Translations under genes and position numbers: made by a program | Notes under the pieces: model-generated | Databases searched by the model: none | What the model was told of the DNA's origin: nothing | What the model saw: only the letters and a program-made list of their open reading frames with translations | Assembly: GCA_947253765.1 (NCBI GenBank) | Contig: CAMYAK010000004.1 | Coordinates: 1 to 64,000, forward strand | Length of the DNA: 64,000 nt | Origin: an uncultured Tissierellia bacterium | GTDB taxonomy: Bacteria; Bacillota; Clostridia; Tissierellales; Peptoniphilaceae | Reading direction: 5' to 3' | Part shown: positions 52,919 to 62,302 of the stretch, in pieces | How positions within the stretch are numbered: position 1 is the first letter of the stretch | How the letters are laid out: each line of letters begins with the position of its first letter

Positions 52919-53881
52919 ATGTGTATGGAAACAAATAAAAAAATTTTCGGACCGGCACCTTTAGCGGGGTTTAGCGACCTGCCTTTCAGACTTTTATGCT
53001 ATGAAAATGGGGCTGATTTTGCGGTGACGGAGATGGTTTCCGCAAAGGCTCTTTTTTATAACAGTGAAAAGACTGATGAGCTTCTCAGAGTTTCTGAAGA
53101 TGAGGGAAGGTTAGTTTTACAGCTTTTCGGACATGAACCGGAGATTTTTGAAAAGGTAATAAAAGAGAAGATAAACCATAGGCGGGGATTCAGCTCAATA
53201 GATTTAAATATGGGCTGTCCGGCCCCTAAGATAGTGAAAAATGGGGATGGGTCTGCTCTTATGGAAGAACCCTTGCTCGCATCTAAGGTAATAAGAAGTA
53301 TGGTAAAATCCTCTAACAGTCCTGTATCGGTCAAGTTTCGTCTGGGTCCGGATTCACATAGGAAGAACTTTCTTGAGATTGGGAAGATAGCCCAGGAGGA
53401 GGGGGCGGCATCGGTTTGCCTTCACGCAAGAACAAGGGAAGCCATGTATTCAGGCCGGGCAGAATGGGAAGCTATTGCCGAATTGAAAAACAGGCTAAGC
53501 ATTCCTGTAATTGGAAACGGGGATGTGGATTCGCCTCAGTCTGCTGTAAAAATGCTGGACCAAACGGGATGTGACGGCATAGCCATAGGAAGGGGAGCAA
53601 TAGGCAAGCCATTTTTATTTGGACAGATAAAGTCCTTCATAGATAATGGGACATATAGTGAAACACCATTGGAAAATATAATTTCCACTATGATTTCTCA
53701 CTATAAGATGGAAATTGACCTGAGGGGAGAACATAGGGCCCTCTTGGTTATGAGAAAAAATTTTACATATTATTTGAAGGGCTTGAGAGGGATTAAGGAA
53801 GCCGGACGGATAATAAATCAAACTGAAGATATGGACCAAGTTGAACAAGTGCTGAGGAATTTACTTAAATTAAACAGCTAG
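52919..53881 (+). CDS. dusB: tRNA-dihydrouridine synthase (DusB-like)
   Basis: A 320-residue flavoenzyme that reduces uridine to dihydrouridine in tRNA. The N-terminal APLAGFSDLPFR binds FMN. The catalytic Cys is in DLNMGCPAPKIVKNG, and SVKFRLG, CLHARTREAMYSG and GNGDV are typical Dus barrel motifs. The C-terminal helical domain that binds tRNA is present. It starts 2 bp after coaX, the same coaX-dus order as in many Firmicutes. ATG 52919 and ATG 52925 are both possible starts. Confidence 0.93.
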   Translation: MCMETNKKIFGPAPLAGFSDLPFRLLCYENGADFAVTEMVSAKALFYNSEKTDELLRVSEDEGRLVLQLFGHEPEIFEKVIKEKINHRRGFSSIDLNMGCPAPKIVKNGDGSALMEEPLLASKVIRSMVKSSNSPVSVKFRLGPDSHRKNFLEIGKIAQEEGAASVCLHARTREAMYSGRAEWEAIAELKNRLSIPVIGNGDVDSPQSAVKMLDQTGCDGIAIGRGAIGKPFLFGQIKSFIDNGTYSETPLENIISTMISHYKMEIDLRGEHRALLVMRKNFTYYLKGLRGIKEAGRIINQTEDMDQVEQVLRNLLKLNS

Positions 53882-53907
53882 GGCCGGGATTTTATTGGGA
53901 GGCTATT

Positions 53908-55572
53908 TTGAGATTAGTTTTAAAAAAGATAAATGTAATTAAAATTGCTTTATTGTTGGTGTTCTCACTTATCATAAGCGGAACCGTCTTTGAGGCCAAG
54001 GCTGATGAGGGGGAGAAGCTTGTTAAGAGAATCGGAGGGGCGGACAGGTACAAGACCTGTGTCCTGCTTTCAAAAGAAAATTTCAGTCAAGCTGATGAGA
54101 TAGTTTTGGTTTCGGGGGAGAAGTTTCCTGATGCCCTATCGGCCATGCTATATGCCGAGAAAAAAGGGGCACCTGTGCTGTTGAACCCCTCAAGGAACCT
54201 TAATCCTGAAATAAAAAAGGAAATTGGACGCTTGGGAGCGACCGGAATTACATTGATAGGCGGCAATAATGCCTTGTCAGCCAATGTTGAGAAGGCTTTG
54301 CAGGATAAAACCTGTGAAAGAGTCTCAGGCAAAAACAGGTATGATACGTCACTTAAATTGGCGGAATTAACAGTTGATACCAAGACTGACCAAGTGGTTA
54401 TTGCAAGCGGAGAAAACTATCCTGACGCCCTGGCAGCAGGCCCTTACAGTTTAAAAAATTCAGCCCCAATTCTCCTTTATAGCGGGAAAAACGGACCTGA
54501 TATCATAAAGTTTATGGATGACAATGATATAAGCAAGGCTTTAATTGTGGGAGGCGAGTCTGCAGTAGATAGGGGCCTTGCAAAGAGCCTAGAGAAGGCT
54601 TCCAAGTCGGTTACAAGGGTTGGAGGAAAGACCAGATATGAGACGGCCCTTAAACTGGCAAAGCTTACCAATCCTGATACAAAAAAAGTCTTAATGGTTT
54701 CAGGCGAAGGTTTTGCTGATGCCTTGGCATCGGCTTCTTTGGCCAACAAATTATCGGCACCGATCATTCTTTCCGGAAGAAAGACAGGAGATGCCAATCT
54801 CAAAGGCCTGTCCAAAAATCTTGATTTTGAAAAAATATATATAATCGGCGGGAAAAAAGCTATAAATACAACAAGGATTGAGAAGGAGAACAGGCTGGTA
54901 AAGCCGGCTGCAGACCCGGAAGTCAAGCCTGAGTCAAAGCCGGAAAACGAGGATAATAATTCCGGACATAAACCCAACACATCAACAAATAAAATAAGGG
55001 TTTTCATTGATCCGGGACACGGCGGGTCGGATTCAGGCGCAGTTGGAAACGGTATCATGGAGAAGGAAGTTAGTCTTACGATAGCCTTGAAGCTTAGAGA
55101 TGAGCTTGAAAAGAGAGGATATGCTACAAAGATGTCCCGCGAAACCGACGAGTATGTCCGCCTTATTGATCGTCCGATTATGTCAAACGAATGGGGGGCT
55201 GATATTTTCGTAAGCCTCCACCACAACTCTGCCCATCTGTCCGGTGAGGGATTGGAAACTTGGTATTACGCTTATAGTGATAAATACAAGCCGAAAATAA
55301 ATTTAGACCTACACAATGACCCAAAGAGACTTAAGTTCAGCAAGGCTCTTGCAAGGTGTATTCAAAAGCAGATGGCAAGGCAATCCAATATGAAGGATAG
55401 GGGGATCAAAGGGGCCTCATATTTGGTCCTGAGAGAGTGCAATGTTCCCGCTGTTATGGTTGAACTTGGCTTTGTGACCTCTCCATGGGATGCAAAATGG
55501 ATAAAAGACCCCATACACCAAGGTATCCTTGCAAACGCTGTGGCTGATGGAATAGATGATTATTTTAGATAA
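53908..55572 (+). CDS. N-acetylmuramoyl-L-alanine amidase with CWB2 wall-binding repeats
   Basis: A 554-residue secreted autolysin. The signal peptide (about 1-32) ends near FEAKA. Three cell-wall-binding repeat 2 modules follow (about 38-330), each with RIGGADRY-type openings, FPDALSA/YPDALAA/FADALAS and IGG strands. They hold S-layer-like proteins on anionic wall polymers. A Lys/Pro/Asn linker (about 330-365) precedes the Amidase_3 domain with zinc ligands in DPGHGG, MEKE and SLHHN, and catalytic Glu in VELGF. The start is TTG 53908 after GGAGGC. Wall-polymer binding links it to the envelope locus at 26.5-34.6 kb. Confidence 0.94.
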   Translation: MRLVLKKINVIKIALLLVFSLIISGTVFEAKADEGEKLVKRIGGADRYKTCVLLSKENFSQADEIVLVSGEKFPDALSAMLYAEKKGAPVLLNPSRNLNPEIKKEIGRLGATGITLIGGNNALSANVEKALQDKTCERVSGKNRYDTSLKLAELTVDTKTDQVVIASGENYPDALAAGPYSLKNSAPILLYSGKNGPDIIKFMDDNDISKALIVGGESAVDRGLAKSLEKASKSVTRVGGKTRYETALKLAKLTNPDTKKVLMVSGEGFADALASASLANKLSAPIILSGRKTGDANLKGLSKNLDFEKIYIIGGKKAINTTRIEKENRLVKPAADPEVKPESKPENEDNNSGHKPNTSTNKIRVFIDPGHGGSDSGAVGNGIMEKEVSLTIALKLRDELEKRGYATKMSRETDEYVRLIDRPIMSNEWGADIFVSLHHNSAHLSGEGLETWYYAYSDKYKPKINLDLHNDPKRLKFSKALARCIQKQMARQSNMKDRGIKGASYLVLRECNVPAVMVELGFVTSPWDAKWIKDPIHQGILANAVADGIDDYFR

Positions 55573-55610
55573 TTTATAAGCTATCAACAATATCAACAAG
55601 ATAATAAATT

Positions 55611-55643
55611 AAAAAGTACAGATGGCCGTCTGTACTTTTTTTT
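55611..55643. terminator. Bidirectional terminator
   Basis: AAAAAGTACAGA (55611-55622) pairs with TCTGTACTTTTT (55629-55640) around TGGCCG. T-tracts lie on both strands; it separates the amidase (+) from the kinase operon (-). Confidence 0.95.
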
Positions 55644-57000
55644 ATACATTCAATTTTTCATGTGCCGGGCTTTTAAAGTAGATCCTGAAGACTGTTCCCC
55701 GGCCGACCTTGCTGGAAAGGCTAATCTCACCGCCAAGCTGTTTTACAATATTTTTTGTTATGGCCAGACCCAGTCCTGAGCCGCCAAGGGCCTTGTTTCT
55801 GGAAGAATCAACCCTGTAGAACCTGTCGAAAATATGCTTTTGGTCTTCCTTTTTAATGCCTATACCGTTATCCGTAACGCTGAGCATTATGTACTTTTTG
55901 TTTTGATTTAAAGCGACTCGAATCCTACCGCCAACATCAACGGCTTTCAAAGCATTTGAGAGGAGGTTGTTGAGCATTTCGCTATAAAGTCTCTCATCGG
56001 TATCCATAAAGATCATAGGGTCTATGGCTCGGACAAGGACGAGCTTTTTTTCTTTTATACCGGGTTCAAAGGCGTCTAATATTTTTTCCGTGAATTGGCT
56101 GATGTTTACTTCATGCATCATTGAAGACACTTCCATGGAAGTCAGGTCATAGCTTTCCCTAAGCCTCTTTACGATATCAGTAAGCTGGTCACAGTTGTTT
56201 CTTATAACTTTAAGAGCCTCAGAATCAATCGGGACAACACCGTCCTCCATGGCCTCGAGTTGGAGGCTTATATTTGTAAGGGGAGTCCTGAGATCGTGTG
56301 AAATATCCTGGCCATAGGCCTTCCTGACCTCTTCCTGATCCTTTAAGGTGGCAGACAGATAGGAGAAGCTGCCGGCAAGTGTCTTGATTTCAGCAAGATC
56401 TGAGTTAACCTCTATATCATCATAGACTCCATGAGAAAGGGACTGGATTTTTGATGACAGGTCTTCTATGGGCCTGGTCAGCCTGGCCGAAAACTTACCG
56501 GCCAGGAAGAAGGCGGCTATTAGAAAGATCGGAAATAAAAGGGGGAGGGAGCCGAGTGTATTGGCCTGAAACTCTTTTTTAAGCTCCTCATAGGCGGGAT
56601 TGTTCAAATCGTGGGTAATGAGCAGGCTGCCTATATTTTCTCGATTTTCATTTACCAATATGTAAGATTCGGTCTTAATGTCCCGGTGAGGGTTATACTT
56701 TAAGCCCTTGTAACCCGCTACAATCTTAGAATCATTGTCCATAATAGTTATATTGATTTTACTGTCCTCGGAATAAATTTTAAGCCTGCTGTCCCAGGAC
56801 TTTTTGTCGGAAATTTTTCCATCAATAATAACTTGTTCACTTATGTCAGTTGCGATTTTTTGTATTCTCTGATCTTCGGTGTATGACAAAAAAAGCTTGA
56901 AACTCTCGGAAAAAGAGAAAATCATAAAGGCTGTGACTATAAGAACGGCAACAAGCATGAAGGTTATCATCAGCAAGGCCAGCCTGTTCCTCAGCTTCAT
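55642..57000 (-). CDS. Sensor histidine kinase (two-component system)
   Basis: A 452-residue membrane kinase. Two helices (about 7-30 and 150-172) flank an extracytoplasmic sensor (about 31-150). A HAMP domain follows, then HisKA with the phosphorylated His in GQDISHDLRTPLTNI. The ATPase domain has N-box NNLLSNALKA, G1 VTDNGIGI and G2 GSGLGLAI. It is the third gene of an operon with PBP1A and its response regulator, 2 bp after the regulator. The signal is unknown; cell-wall stress fits the operon. Confidence 0.92.
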   Translation of the reverse strand: MKLRNRLALLMITFMLVAVLIVTAFMIFSFSESFKLFLSYTEDQRIQKIATDISEQVIIDGKISDKKSWDSRLKIYSEDSKINITIMDNDSKIVAGYKGLKYNPHRDIKTESYILVNENRENIGSLLITHDLNNPAYEELKKEFQANTLGSLPLLFPIFLIAAFFLAGKFSARLTRPIEDLSSKIQSLSHGVYDDIEVNSDLAEIKTLAGSFSYLSATLKDQEEVRKAYGQDISHDLRTPLTNISLQLEAMEDGVVPIDSEALKVIRNNCDQLTDIVKRLRESYDLTSMEVSSMMHEVNISQFTEKILDAFEPGIKEKKLVLVRAIDPMIFMDTDERLYSEMLNNLLSNALKAVDVGGRIRVALNQNKKYIMLSVTDNGIGIKKEDQKHIFDRFYRVDSSRNKALGGSGLGLAITKNIVKQLGGEISLSSKVGRGTVFRIYFKSPAHEKLNV

Positions 57001-57002
57001 TT

Positions 57003-57695
57003 TTATCTCCTAAAAGAGTTGGCCCTGTATCCGACCCCGTAGACGGTTTGAATATAGACCGGGTCTTTAGGATCATCTTCAATTTTCTGCCTTATATTTT
57101 TAATATGGGTGTCAATGGCCCTATCATAGGCATCATAATCGATGCCGAAAGTAATCTCTATAATTTCATCACGTGTAAAAATCTTATCAGGATGGGTGAG
57201 TAGGGTGGCCAGGATCATGAACTCGTTTTTGGTAAGGTGGACTTCATCCTGATCCTTAAACGTCCTCATGGAGTCGGGATGCATTGCGATGCGGCCGTCT
57301 CCGCTCGTTATTTTGCTCAGGTCATTCTTAATTATTGAACGTCTAAGGACGGCCTTAACCCTTTCGACCAGCTCCCTGGCGGAGAAGGGCTTGCACAGAT
57401 AGTCATCTGCGCCCCTTCTCAAATTAGTCACCCTGTCGGACTCATCAATCTTAGCCGAAACGATTATAACAGGACAGTTTGATTCTTCCCTAATTATGTC
57501 AAGCAGGTCTTCGCCTGAAAGCTCAGGCAACATGAGGTCAAGAATTACCAGGTCAGGATCTTCTTTGCTGAAAAGATCCAAAGCCTCTTTGCCATCCTGG
57601 GCCGTCAAGACGGTATAGCCCTCTTTAGTCAAATAAGCCTTTTCAATTTTTAAAATGGAAAGCTCATCCTCAGCAATCAATATTTTAGCCATCAT
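57003..57695 (-). CDS. OmpR/PhoB-family response regulator
   Basis: A 230-residue regulator. The receiver domain (1-120) has the acidic pair in AEDE, phosphorylated Asp in VILDLMLP and Lys in CKPFSAREL. The winged-helix DNA-binding domain (about 130-228) ends with DDPKDPVYIQTVYGVGYR. Adjacent ATG codons at 57695 and 57692 are alternative starts; the first overlaps the PBP1A stop. It likely controls its own operon and wall genes with the kinase encoded next. Confidence 0.94.
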   Translation of the reverse strand: MMAKILIAEDELSILKIEKAYLTKEGYTVLTAQDGKEALDLFSKEDPDLVILDLMLPELSGEDLLDIIREESNCPVIIVSAKIDESDRVTNLRRGADDYLCKPFSARELVERVKAVLRRSIIKNDLSKITSGDGRIAMHPDSMRTFKDQDEVHLTKNEFMILATLLTHPDKIFTRDEIIEITFGIDYDAYDRAIDTHIKNIRQKIEDDPKDPVYIQTVYGVGYRANSFRR

Positions 57696-60676
57696 TGACC
57701 CCTTTCTTTGGACACCTCATTAGGATTATATTTCTCAACCTGCCTTTCAACCTCTAACCCGTTCTTATCGTACCTTACTGTGGTCCTGGTCCCCTTGCCG
57801 TCATCGGTTGTTACGATCTTAGATCCGTCCCAGCCCGGGCTTGTCATCCTTGTTGCTCCGCCAGGGAGGGTTTCATAGATGGGCTGCAACCAGAAGCCAA
57901 GATTAGAATATTTTGTGGGGAGCTCAGTCTGCCAATCTGTCGGCAAAATTCCATTGAACTTGGAAGGATCATAAGGAGGCTTGCGCTTTATAAATGTTCT
58001 ATAGCCCTTGAAAACATCAGGCGTTTTATCAGTTGCCAACAGGTTGTTCCTTGTATCAACAAGTTGGGAAACGTGGATATCGCATTCTTCCTTGGGCTCG
58101 GTCTCCTGGCTTACCAGGATTTTTTTTACAGGGTGGAGGCTGTCATATTTGCAGTATTTTCCGGGCTTCATACCCGAAGCTGTGCAGACCTCAACCTCAT
58201 AGAGACCCTCAGGCTTTTCAAAAGCTGCTGCGGCCTTATCCTGATTTAGAATTTTGGCTATTCTTCCATAAAGGGATGCAGCTATAGATGAATAGCCGTT
58301 AAGGGTGATCTGAGCATTGTCAGATCCCATCCAAACTGCTGTCGAATAGTAGGGGGTAACAGCGCAGGTCCAGAAGTCCCTGGGGCCATCTGTTGTACCG
58401 GTTTTGAGACCCAACTCAATTTTTGTTGACGGGGCAACCGATTTAGTGGTCGGCTTTTGAGCTACATTCATAAGCATGTCCAAAAGTTGATAGTTAACCC
58501 TGGGGTTAAGCACTTCATTGCTTACATGCTTATTTTCATAGTAAACCTTGCCTCGGTTATCAACGATCTTTGAGATAGCTGAGGACTTGATGTGGACGCC
58601 GTTATTTCCTATAGCCTGGTAGGCCTGAGCCATGTCCATGGTTGAAAGTCCGTAGGTGAGAGAGCCAAGAGCGGTTGACAGGTTTTCATCATTAACTGAA
58701 GGATTCTCATTCTTGGTTATGAAATGGTCCCTCTCAGGATTCTCATGGTCAATGATCCCGTAGCGGGTCAAATATTCTTTAACAGTACTTATCCCAACCT
58801 TGTCCATCCAGCGGACAGCAGGAGGGTTGTAGGAGTAGTAGAGGGCATCACGCATGGACATAATTCCATGGTAACGGCCGTCAACGTTCTGGGGCCAAGG
58901 CTTGCCGTCATGCATTTCAATTGGGGTGTCATCAACAGTGCTGCCCTGGTTGTAGCCAAGAGCTAAAGCGGCTGTATATTCCGATATAGGTTTTATAGAA
59001 GAACCGGGCTGACGGGGTTGAGAACTTGCACGGTTAATTCCTCTTTGTTCATCCTCATCCCTTCCGCCTATGCTGGCCCTGACCTCACCTGTCTTTGTAT
59101 CAAGAATAGTGGCAGCAAATTGGGGCTGCTTGATACCCACTTCGTCTATGGTATAGTGCTCCCTGCCAATAACTAGGTTCCCTGAATTGTCCTTGCTGAA
59201 CAGGGGGTATTCTGAATCTTTAAAATATTTTGCGGAAATCGTCACAGATCCGTCTTCATTTTTAGTTATATATTCTTCACCGATGGGGATGTTACCAATC
59301 CTATGTGTCCTCAAAATTCCTTGATTATCATAGGTGTAGTAATTGGGCGTAACGAGTCCCGAAGCTCGGCCACTGATGATACCGGGCTTTATAGTGTAGG
59401 ATCCGTCCTCATTTTCTTTGTATTCGTTCTTCTTTATGACAAGCTTATTGTCACCATTAAGTATATTGGAAGCCTTGTAGAACAGGACCTTTCCATTCTT
59501 GTTTATTATGTTTCCGCTCCTGTCTTTTTTTATGTTGAGGCTGAATGAGCTTGAGCCGCCGCCTTCAGTTTCATTAAAGACCTGGACAATCCTGGAGAAG
59601 GATTCCTGGAGCTTGGTTTGAAGATCATTGTCAATGGTGGAAGTTATGGTCAGACCGCCATAGAAAAGACGGTTTCTGGCTTCTTTTTCAGTCAGATTTT
59701 CTGAATCCATTATTATTTTCACAGCTTGTTTTCTTATAAGGTCAACAACATAACTTGATGCCATATCAGACTGCTTGCTGGGAGGATTTATACTTGAAGC
59801 GACATTGAATTCTCGTGCTTTTTTATAGTCATCTTCACTTATGTATCCATTTTTCAACATCTGTTCAAGGACGTATTCGCTCCTGACATAGGCAGGGGAG
59901 TTATATACACATAAAAAGCGTTCGCCGTTTATAGTGGTTTCGCCCAGGACTTTTTCATCTGTTACCTGTGATGGCCTATATGTGCTGTATAGAGAGTACT
60001 TTGACGGGGCGGGGAGGACGCCGGCCAAGGTGGCACATTGGGCCAAGTTCAACTCACTGCATGGCTTTGAAAAATAGGTTTGGGCAGCTGCTTCAACGCC
60101 ATATGCCTGCTGTCCGAAGAAAACCCTGTTTAAATAGGCTTCAAGAATTTTCTTTTTGGCTTCTTCTTTTCCCATAATTCCGGAAAGTTCATCTTCCATC
60201 TTTACAGCCAAATACATTTCCTGGATTTTCCTTGTCCAGTTAACATCCCTATTAAGATAGACGTTTCTGGCAAGCTGCATAGTGATAGTGGAAGCACCCC
60301 TTAAATTTCCGTGGGTGAAAAGGTCCTTTAATGCAGTTATAACGCCCAGCCCGTCAACTCCGTTATGGGTCCAGAACCTCTTATCTTCTGCAGATATAAA
60401 GGCATTTATCATATTTTTAGGTATGTCTTTATATGGGACTATCTTCCTATATTCGGCAGTTTCTATCTGCTCAATAAGGTTGCCCTGGCTGTCAACAATT
60501 TTCGAGTTCTCACTCAAACCGCCCATAAGCTCTTCCGTATCAAGTTCCGGAGCCTCGGATGCTATTGCCAGCATGGAGCCCGCAAGGTAGCAGAATATTA
60601 TAGCTAAAAATATTAAAAAACAAATTGCAAAGATCTGAAAAACCCTTATCAAATTTTTTGAAATTGTATTTTTCAC
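57692..60676 (-). CDS. Class A penicillin-binding protein (PBP1A-type transglycosylase/transpeptidase)
   Basis: A 994-residue bifunctional peptidoglycan synthase. A signal-anchor helix (about 10-35) precedes the GT51 domain with Glu97 in SAEDKRFW and ASTITMQLARN. A long insertion with repeated short strands (about 360-525) leads to the transpeptidase. Its active Ser559 is in SSIK (Lys562), YNPPA is the second motif and KTGT is at 758-761. The tail is Lys/Glu-rich. I start at GTG 60676 after TTGGGAGG, seven codons inside the longest frame. It overlaps the response regulator start. Its operon suggests damage- or stress-controlled wall synthesis. Confidence 0.94.
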   Translation of the reverse strand: MKNTISKNLIRVFQIFAICFLIFLAIIFCYLAGSMLAIASEAPELDTEELMGGLSENSKIVDSQGNLIEQIETAEYRKIVPYKDIPKNMINAFISAEDKRFWTHNGVDGLGVITALKDLFTHGNLRGASTITMQLARNVYLNRDVNWTRKIQEMYLAVKMEDELSGIMGKEEAKKKILEAYLNRVFFGQQAYGVEAAAQTYFSKPCSELNLAQCATLAGVLPAPSKYSLYSTYRPSQVTDEKVLGETTINGERFLCVYNSPAYVRSEYVLEQMLKNGYISEDDYKKAREFNVASSINPPSKQSDMASSYVVDLIRKQAVKIIMDSENLTEKEARNRLFYGGLTITSTIDNDLQTKLQESFSRIVQVFNETEGGGSSSFSLNIKKDRSGNIINKNGKVLFYKASNILNGDNKLVIKKNEYKENEDGSYTIKPGIISGRASGLVTPNYYTYDNQGILRTHRIGNIPIGEEYITKNEDGSVTISAKYFKDSEYPLFSKDNSGNLVIGREHYTIDEVGIKQPQFAATILDTKTGEVRASIGGRDEDEQRGINRASSQPRQPGSSIKPISEYTAALALGYNQGSTVDDTPIEMHDGKPWPQNVDGRYHGIMSMRDALYYSYNPPAVRWMDKVGISTVKEYLTRYGIIDHENPERDHFITKNENPSVNDENLSTALGSLTYGLSTMDMAQAYQAIGNNGVHIKSSAISKIVDNRGKVYYENKHVSNEVLNPRVNYQLLDMLMNVAQKPTTKSVAPSTKIELGLKTGTTDGPRDFWTCAVTPYYSTAVWMGSDNAQITLNGYSSIAASLYGRIAKILNQDKAAAAFEKPEGLYEVEVCTASGMKPGKYCKYDSLHPVKKILVSQETEPKEECDIHVSQLVDTRNNLLATDKTPDVFKGYRTFIKRKPPYDPSKFNGILPTDWQTELPTKYSNLGFWLQPIYETLPGGATRMTSPGWDGSKIVTTDDGKGTRTTVRYDKNGLEVERQVEKYNPNEVSKERGQ

Positions 60677-60847
60677 ATTAACCTCCCAAGTAAACACAGT
60701 TGCCTAATTTTACCATAAATATATGTAATATATAAAGCCGGACAAACGACAGCTTTGCCCAATTAATAAGGTCTATGATAGAATATTTCAAGTATTTGTA
60801 GTGAATAAGTGTGTCAGCTTTAAAATTGATTTGGAAGGATGAGGTCA

Positions 60848-61498
60848 ATGTCATATAATTCAATAGTTGACCAATCCGAGTTTAGGATTGAGATAAAAAA
60901 ATCCGAATTTATAGGAAGGGCATCGCCCGCACAAAGTGAAGAGCAGGCGGTAGGATTCATAAACGAGATCAAGGCTTTGGAAAGTCGGGCAACTCACAAT
61001 TGTTACTGCTACTCGATCGGTAGGCAGGCAAATTGCCGGAGATTTTCTGACGACGGAGAGCCCTCGGGAACTGCCGGCATGCCCATGCTTGAAACATGCA
61101 ACCGGTTGGAACTTAGGAACTTAGTCCTTGTTGTGACCAGGTATTTCGGCGGAATAAAGCTTGGCGCTTCAGGCCTTATACGTGCATATAGGGCTGCGGC
61201 GACAGGGGCTTTGGAAACATCGGGAATAGTAAAATTCGAGAAATTTGCGGAAGTCAGGATATCTTTTCCCTATACGGTTCTCGGGAAACTCGATTATTAT
61301 AAAAATAACGAGATTTTCTATGAAAAGAAGAGGGACTTCGCAGAAAGGGTTGGCCTGGTTTGGTTAATTGAAGAGGGCCGGCTTGAAAAGGTCAAGAGCA
61401 ACCTGTTTGAAATTTGCCAGGGGGATTTGTCCTGGGATGAGCTGGATCGGCGCTTTTATCCTGAGGATATTGCAACAAGGGGAATAAGTGTGATTTAA
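60848..61498 (+). CDS. YigZ/IMPACT family protein
   Basis: A 216-residue protein of the YigZ/IMPACT family. The N-terminal Impact domain contains ATHNCYCYSIG, RRFSDDGEPSGTAGMPML and VLVVTRYFGGIKLGASGLIRAY, the family's signature. A ferredoxin-like C-terminal domain (DUF1949) follows. Eukaryotic IMPACT modulates Gcn2; the bacterial role is unclear. ATG 60848 follows GATGAGG at a short spacing. An ATG at 60839 is directly abutted by GGAAGG and is an alternative. Confidence 0.92.
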   Translation: MSYNSIVDQSEFRIEIKKSEFIGRASPAQSEEQAVGFINEIKALESRATHNCYCYSIGRQANCRRFSDDGEPSGTAGMPMLETCNRLELRNLVLVVTRYFGGIKLGASGLIRAYRAAATGALETSGIVKFEKFAEVRISFPYTVLGKLDYYKNNEIFYEKKRDFAERVGLVWLIEEGRLEKVKSNLFEICQGDLSWDELDRRFYPEDIATRGISVI

Positions 61499-61527
61499 TA
61501 TTGAAATTACATTTTGAATTTTTTAGA

Positions 61528-61565
61528 TTTATTAATTATATAGAAATTTATTACTTATATAGAAA
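61528..61565 (+). repeat. 19-bp tandem duplication ahead of yebC
   Basis: TTTATTAATTATATAGAAA (61528-61546) and TTTATTACTTATATAGAAA (61547-61565) differ at one base. They lie directly upstream of the yebC ribosome site (AGAGG). Each contains a TATATAG-like -10 candidate, so promoter number may have been doubled. Confidence 0.85.
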
Positions 61566-61574
61566 GAGGTTATT

Positions 61575-62294
61575 ATGTCCGGACATAACAAGTGGAGCAA
61601 GGTAAAGAATGTTAAGGGCAAGGAAGATGCAAAAAAAGCCAAGATTTTTACAAAAATGAGCAGGACCATAATGGTCGCCGTTAGAGAGGGTGGAGCTGAT
61701 CCCGAGTATAATGCGGCACTAAAGACTGCCATAGAAAAAGCCAAGGCTGAGAACATGCCCAATGACAACATAGACAGGGCAATAAAAAAAGGTGCCGGGG
61801 ACATTGACGGCCAGGAGTTTGTCAATATGACCTATGAGGGTTATGGCCCATCCGGCGTAGCCATTATTGTTGAGTGTCTGACTGATAACAAAAACAGGAC
61901 TGCCGGGGATGTCCGCTATCTTTTCGATAAAAACGGCGGAAATCTGGGGAGCCCCGGATCTGTTACATTTCAGTTTGATTATAAAGGCATCTTGGTCACC
62001 GATGAAAAAGAAAAAAGTGAAGACGATGTCATGATGGACGCCCTGGAATCAGGAGCAGATGATGTAAAAAAAGAAGATGAATGTTACGTTATTACAAGTG
62101 AAAGCTCCAACTTTTCGTCAGTTAGGGACAGCCTTAGCGAGAAAGGATATAACTTCGTTATGGCCCAGGTGGGATACCTGCCCAAAAATACGGTAAAAGT
62201 TACTGATGAAGTTAAAGAACAGGTATTAAAATTAATAGATGACCTGGAAGACCACGATGATGTTCAAGATGTTTATTCCAACCTGGAAGATTAG
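61575..62294 (+). CDS. yebC: YebC/PmpR-family protein
   Basis: A 239-residue three-domain protein opening SGHNKWSKVKNVKGKEDA, with NMPNDNIDRAIKKGAG and TYEGYGPSGVAIIVECLTDN, all diagnostic of YebC. Members act as DNA-binding regulators or, as shown more recently, help ribosomes through proline-rich stretches. It is 8 bp ahead of lgt, so the two share a transcript. AGAGG precedes ATG 61575. Confidence 0.95.
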   Translation: MSGHNKWSKVKNVKGKEDAKKAKIFTKMSRTIMVAVREGGADPEYNAALKTAIEKAKAENMPNDNIDRAIKKGAGDIDGQEFVNMTYEGYGPSGVAIIVECLTDNKNRTAGDVRYLFDKNGGNLGSPGSVTFQFDYKGILVTDEKEKSEDDVMMDALESGADDVKKEDECYVITSESSNFSSVRDSLSEKGYNFVMAQVGYLPKNTVKVTDEVKEQVLKLIDDLEDHDDVQDVYSNLED

Positions 62295-62302
62295 GTCTGA
62301 AT

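Noticed and set aside
54000..54900. CWB2 repeats considered as a DNA-level repeat array or CRISPR
   Set aside because: Similarity is at protein level (three modules of about 95 residues) with no conserved short DNA repeats or spacers.
54477..55226. Long open frame (249 codons) on the minus strand opposite the CWB2 amidase
   Set aside because: Ser/Phe-rich composition typical of an antisense shadow, no ribosome site, and the plus-strand gene has clear catalytic domains.
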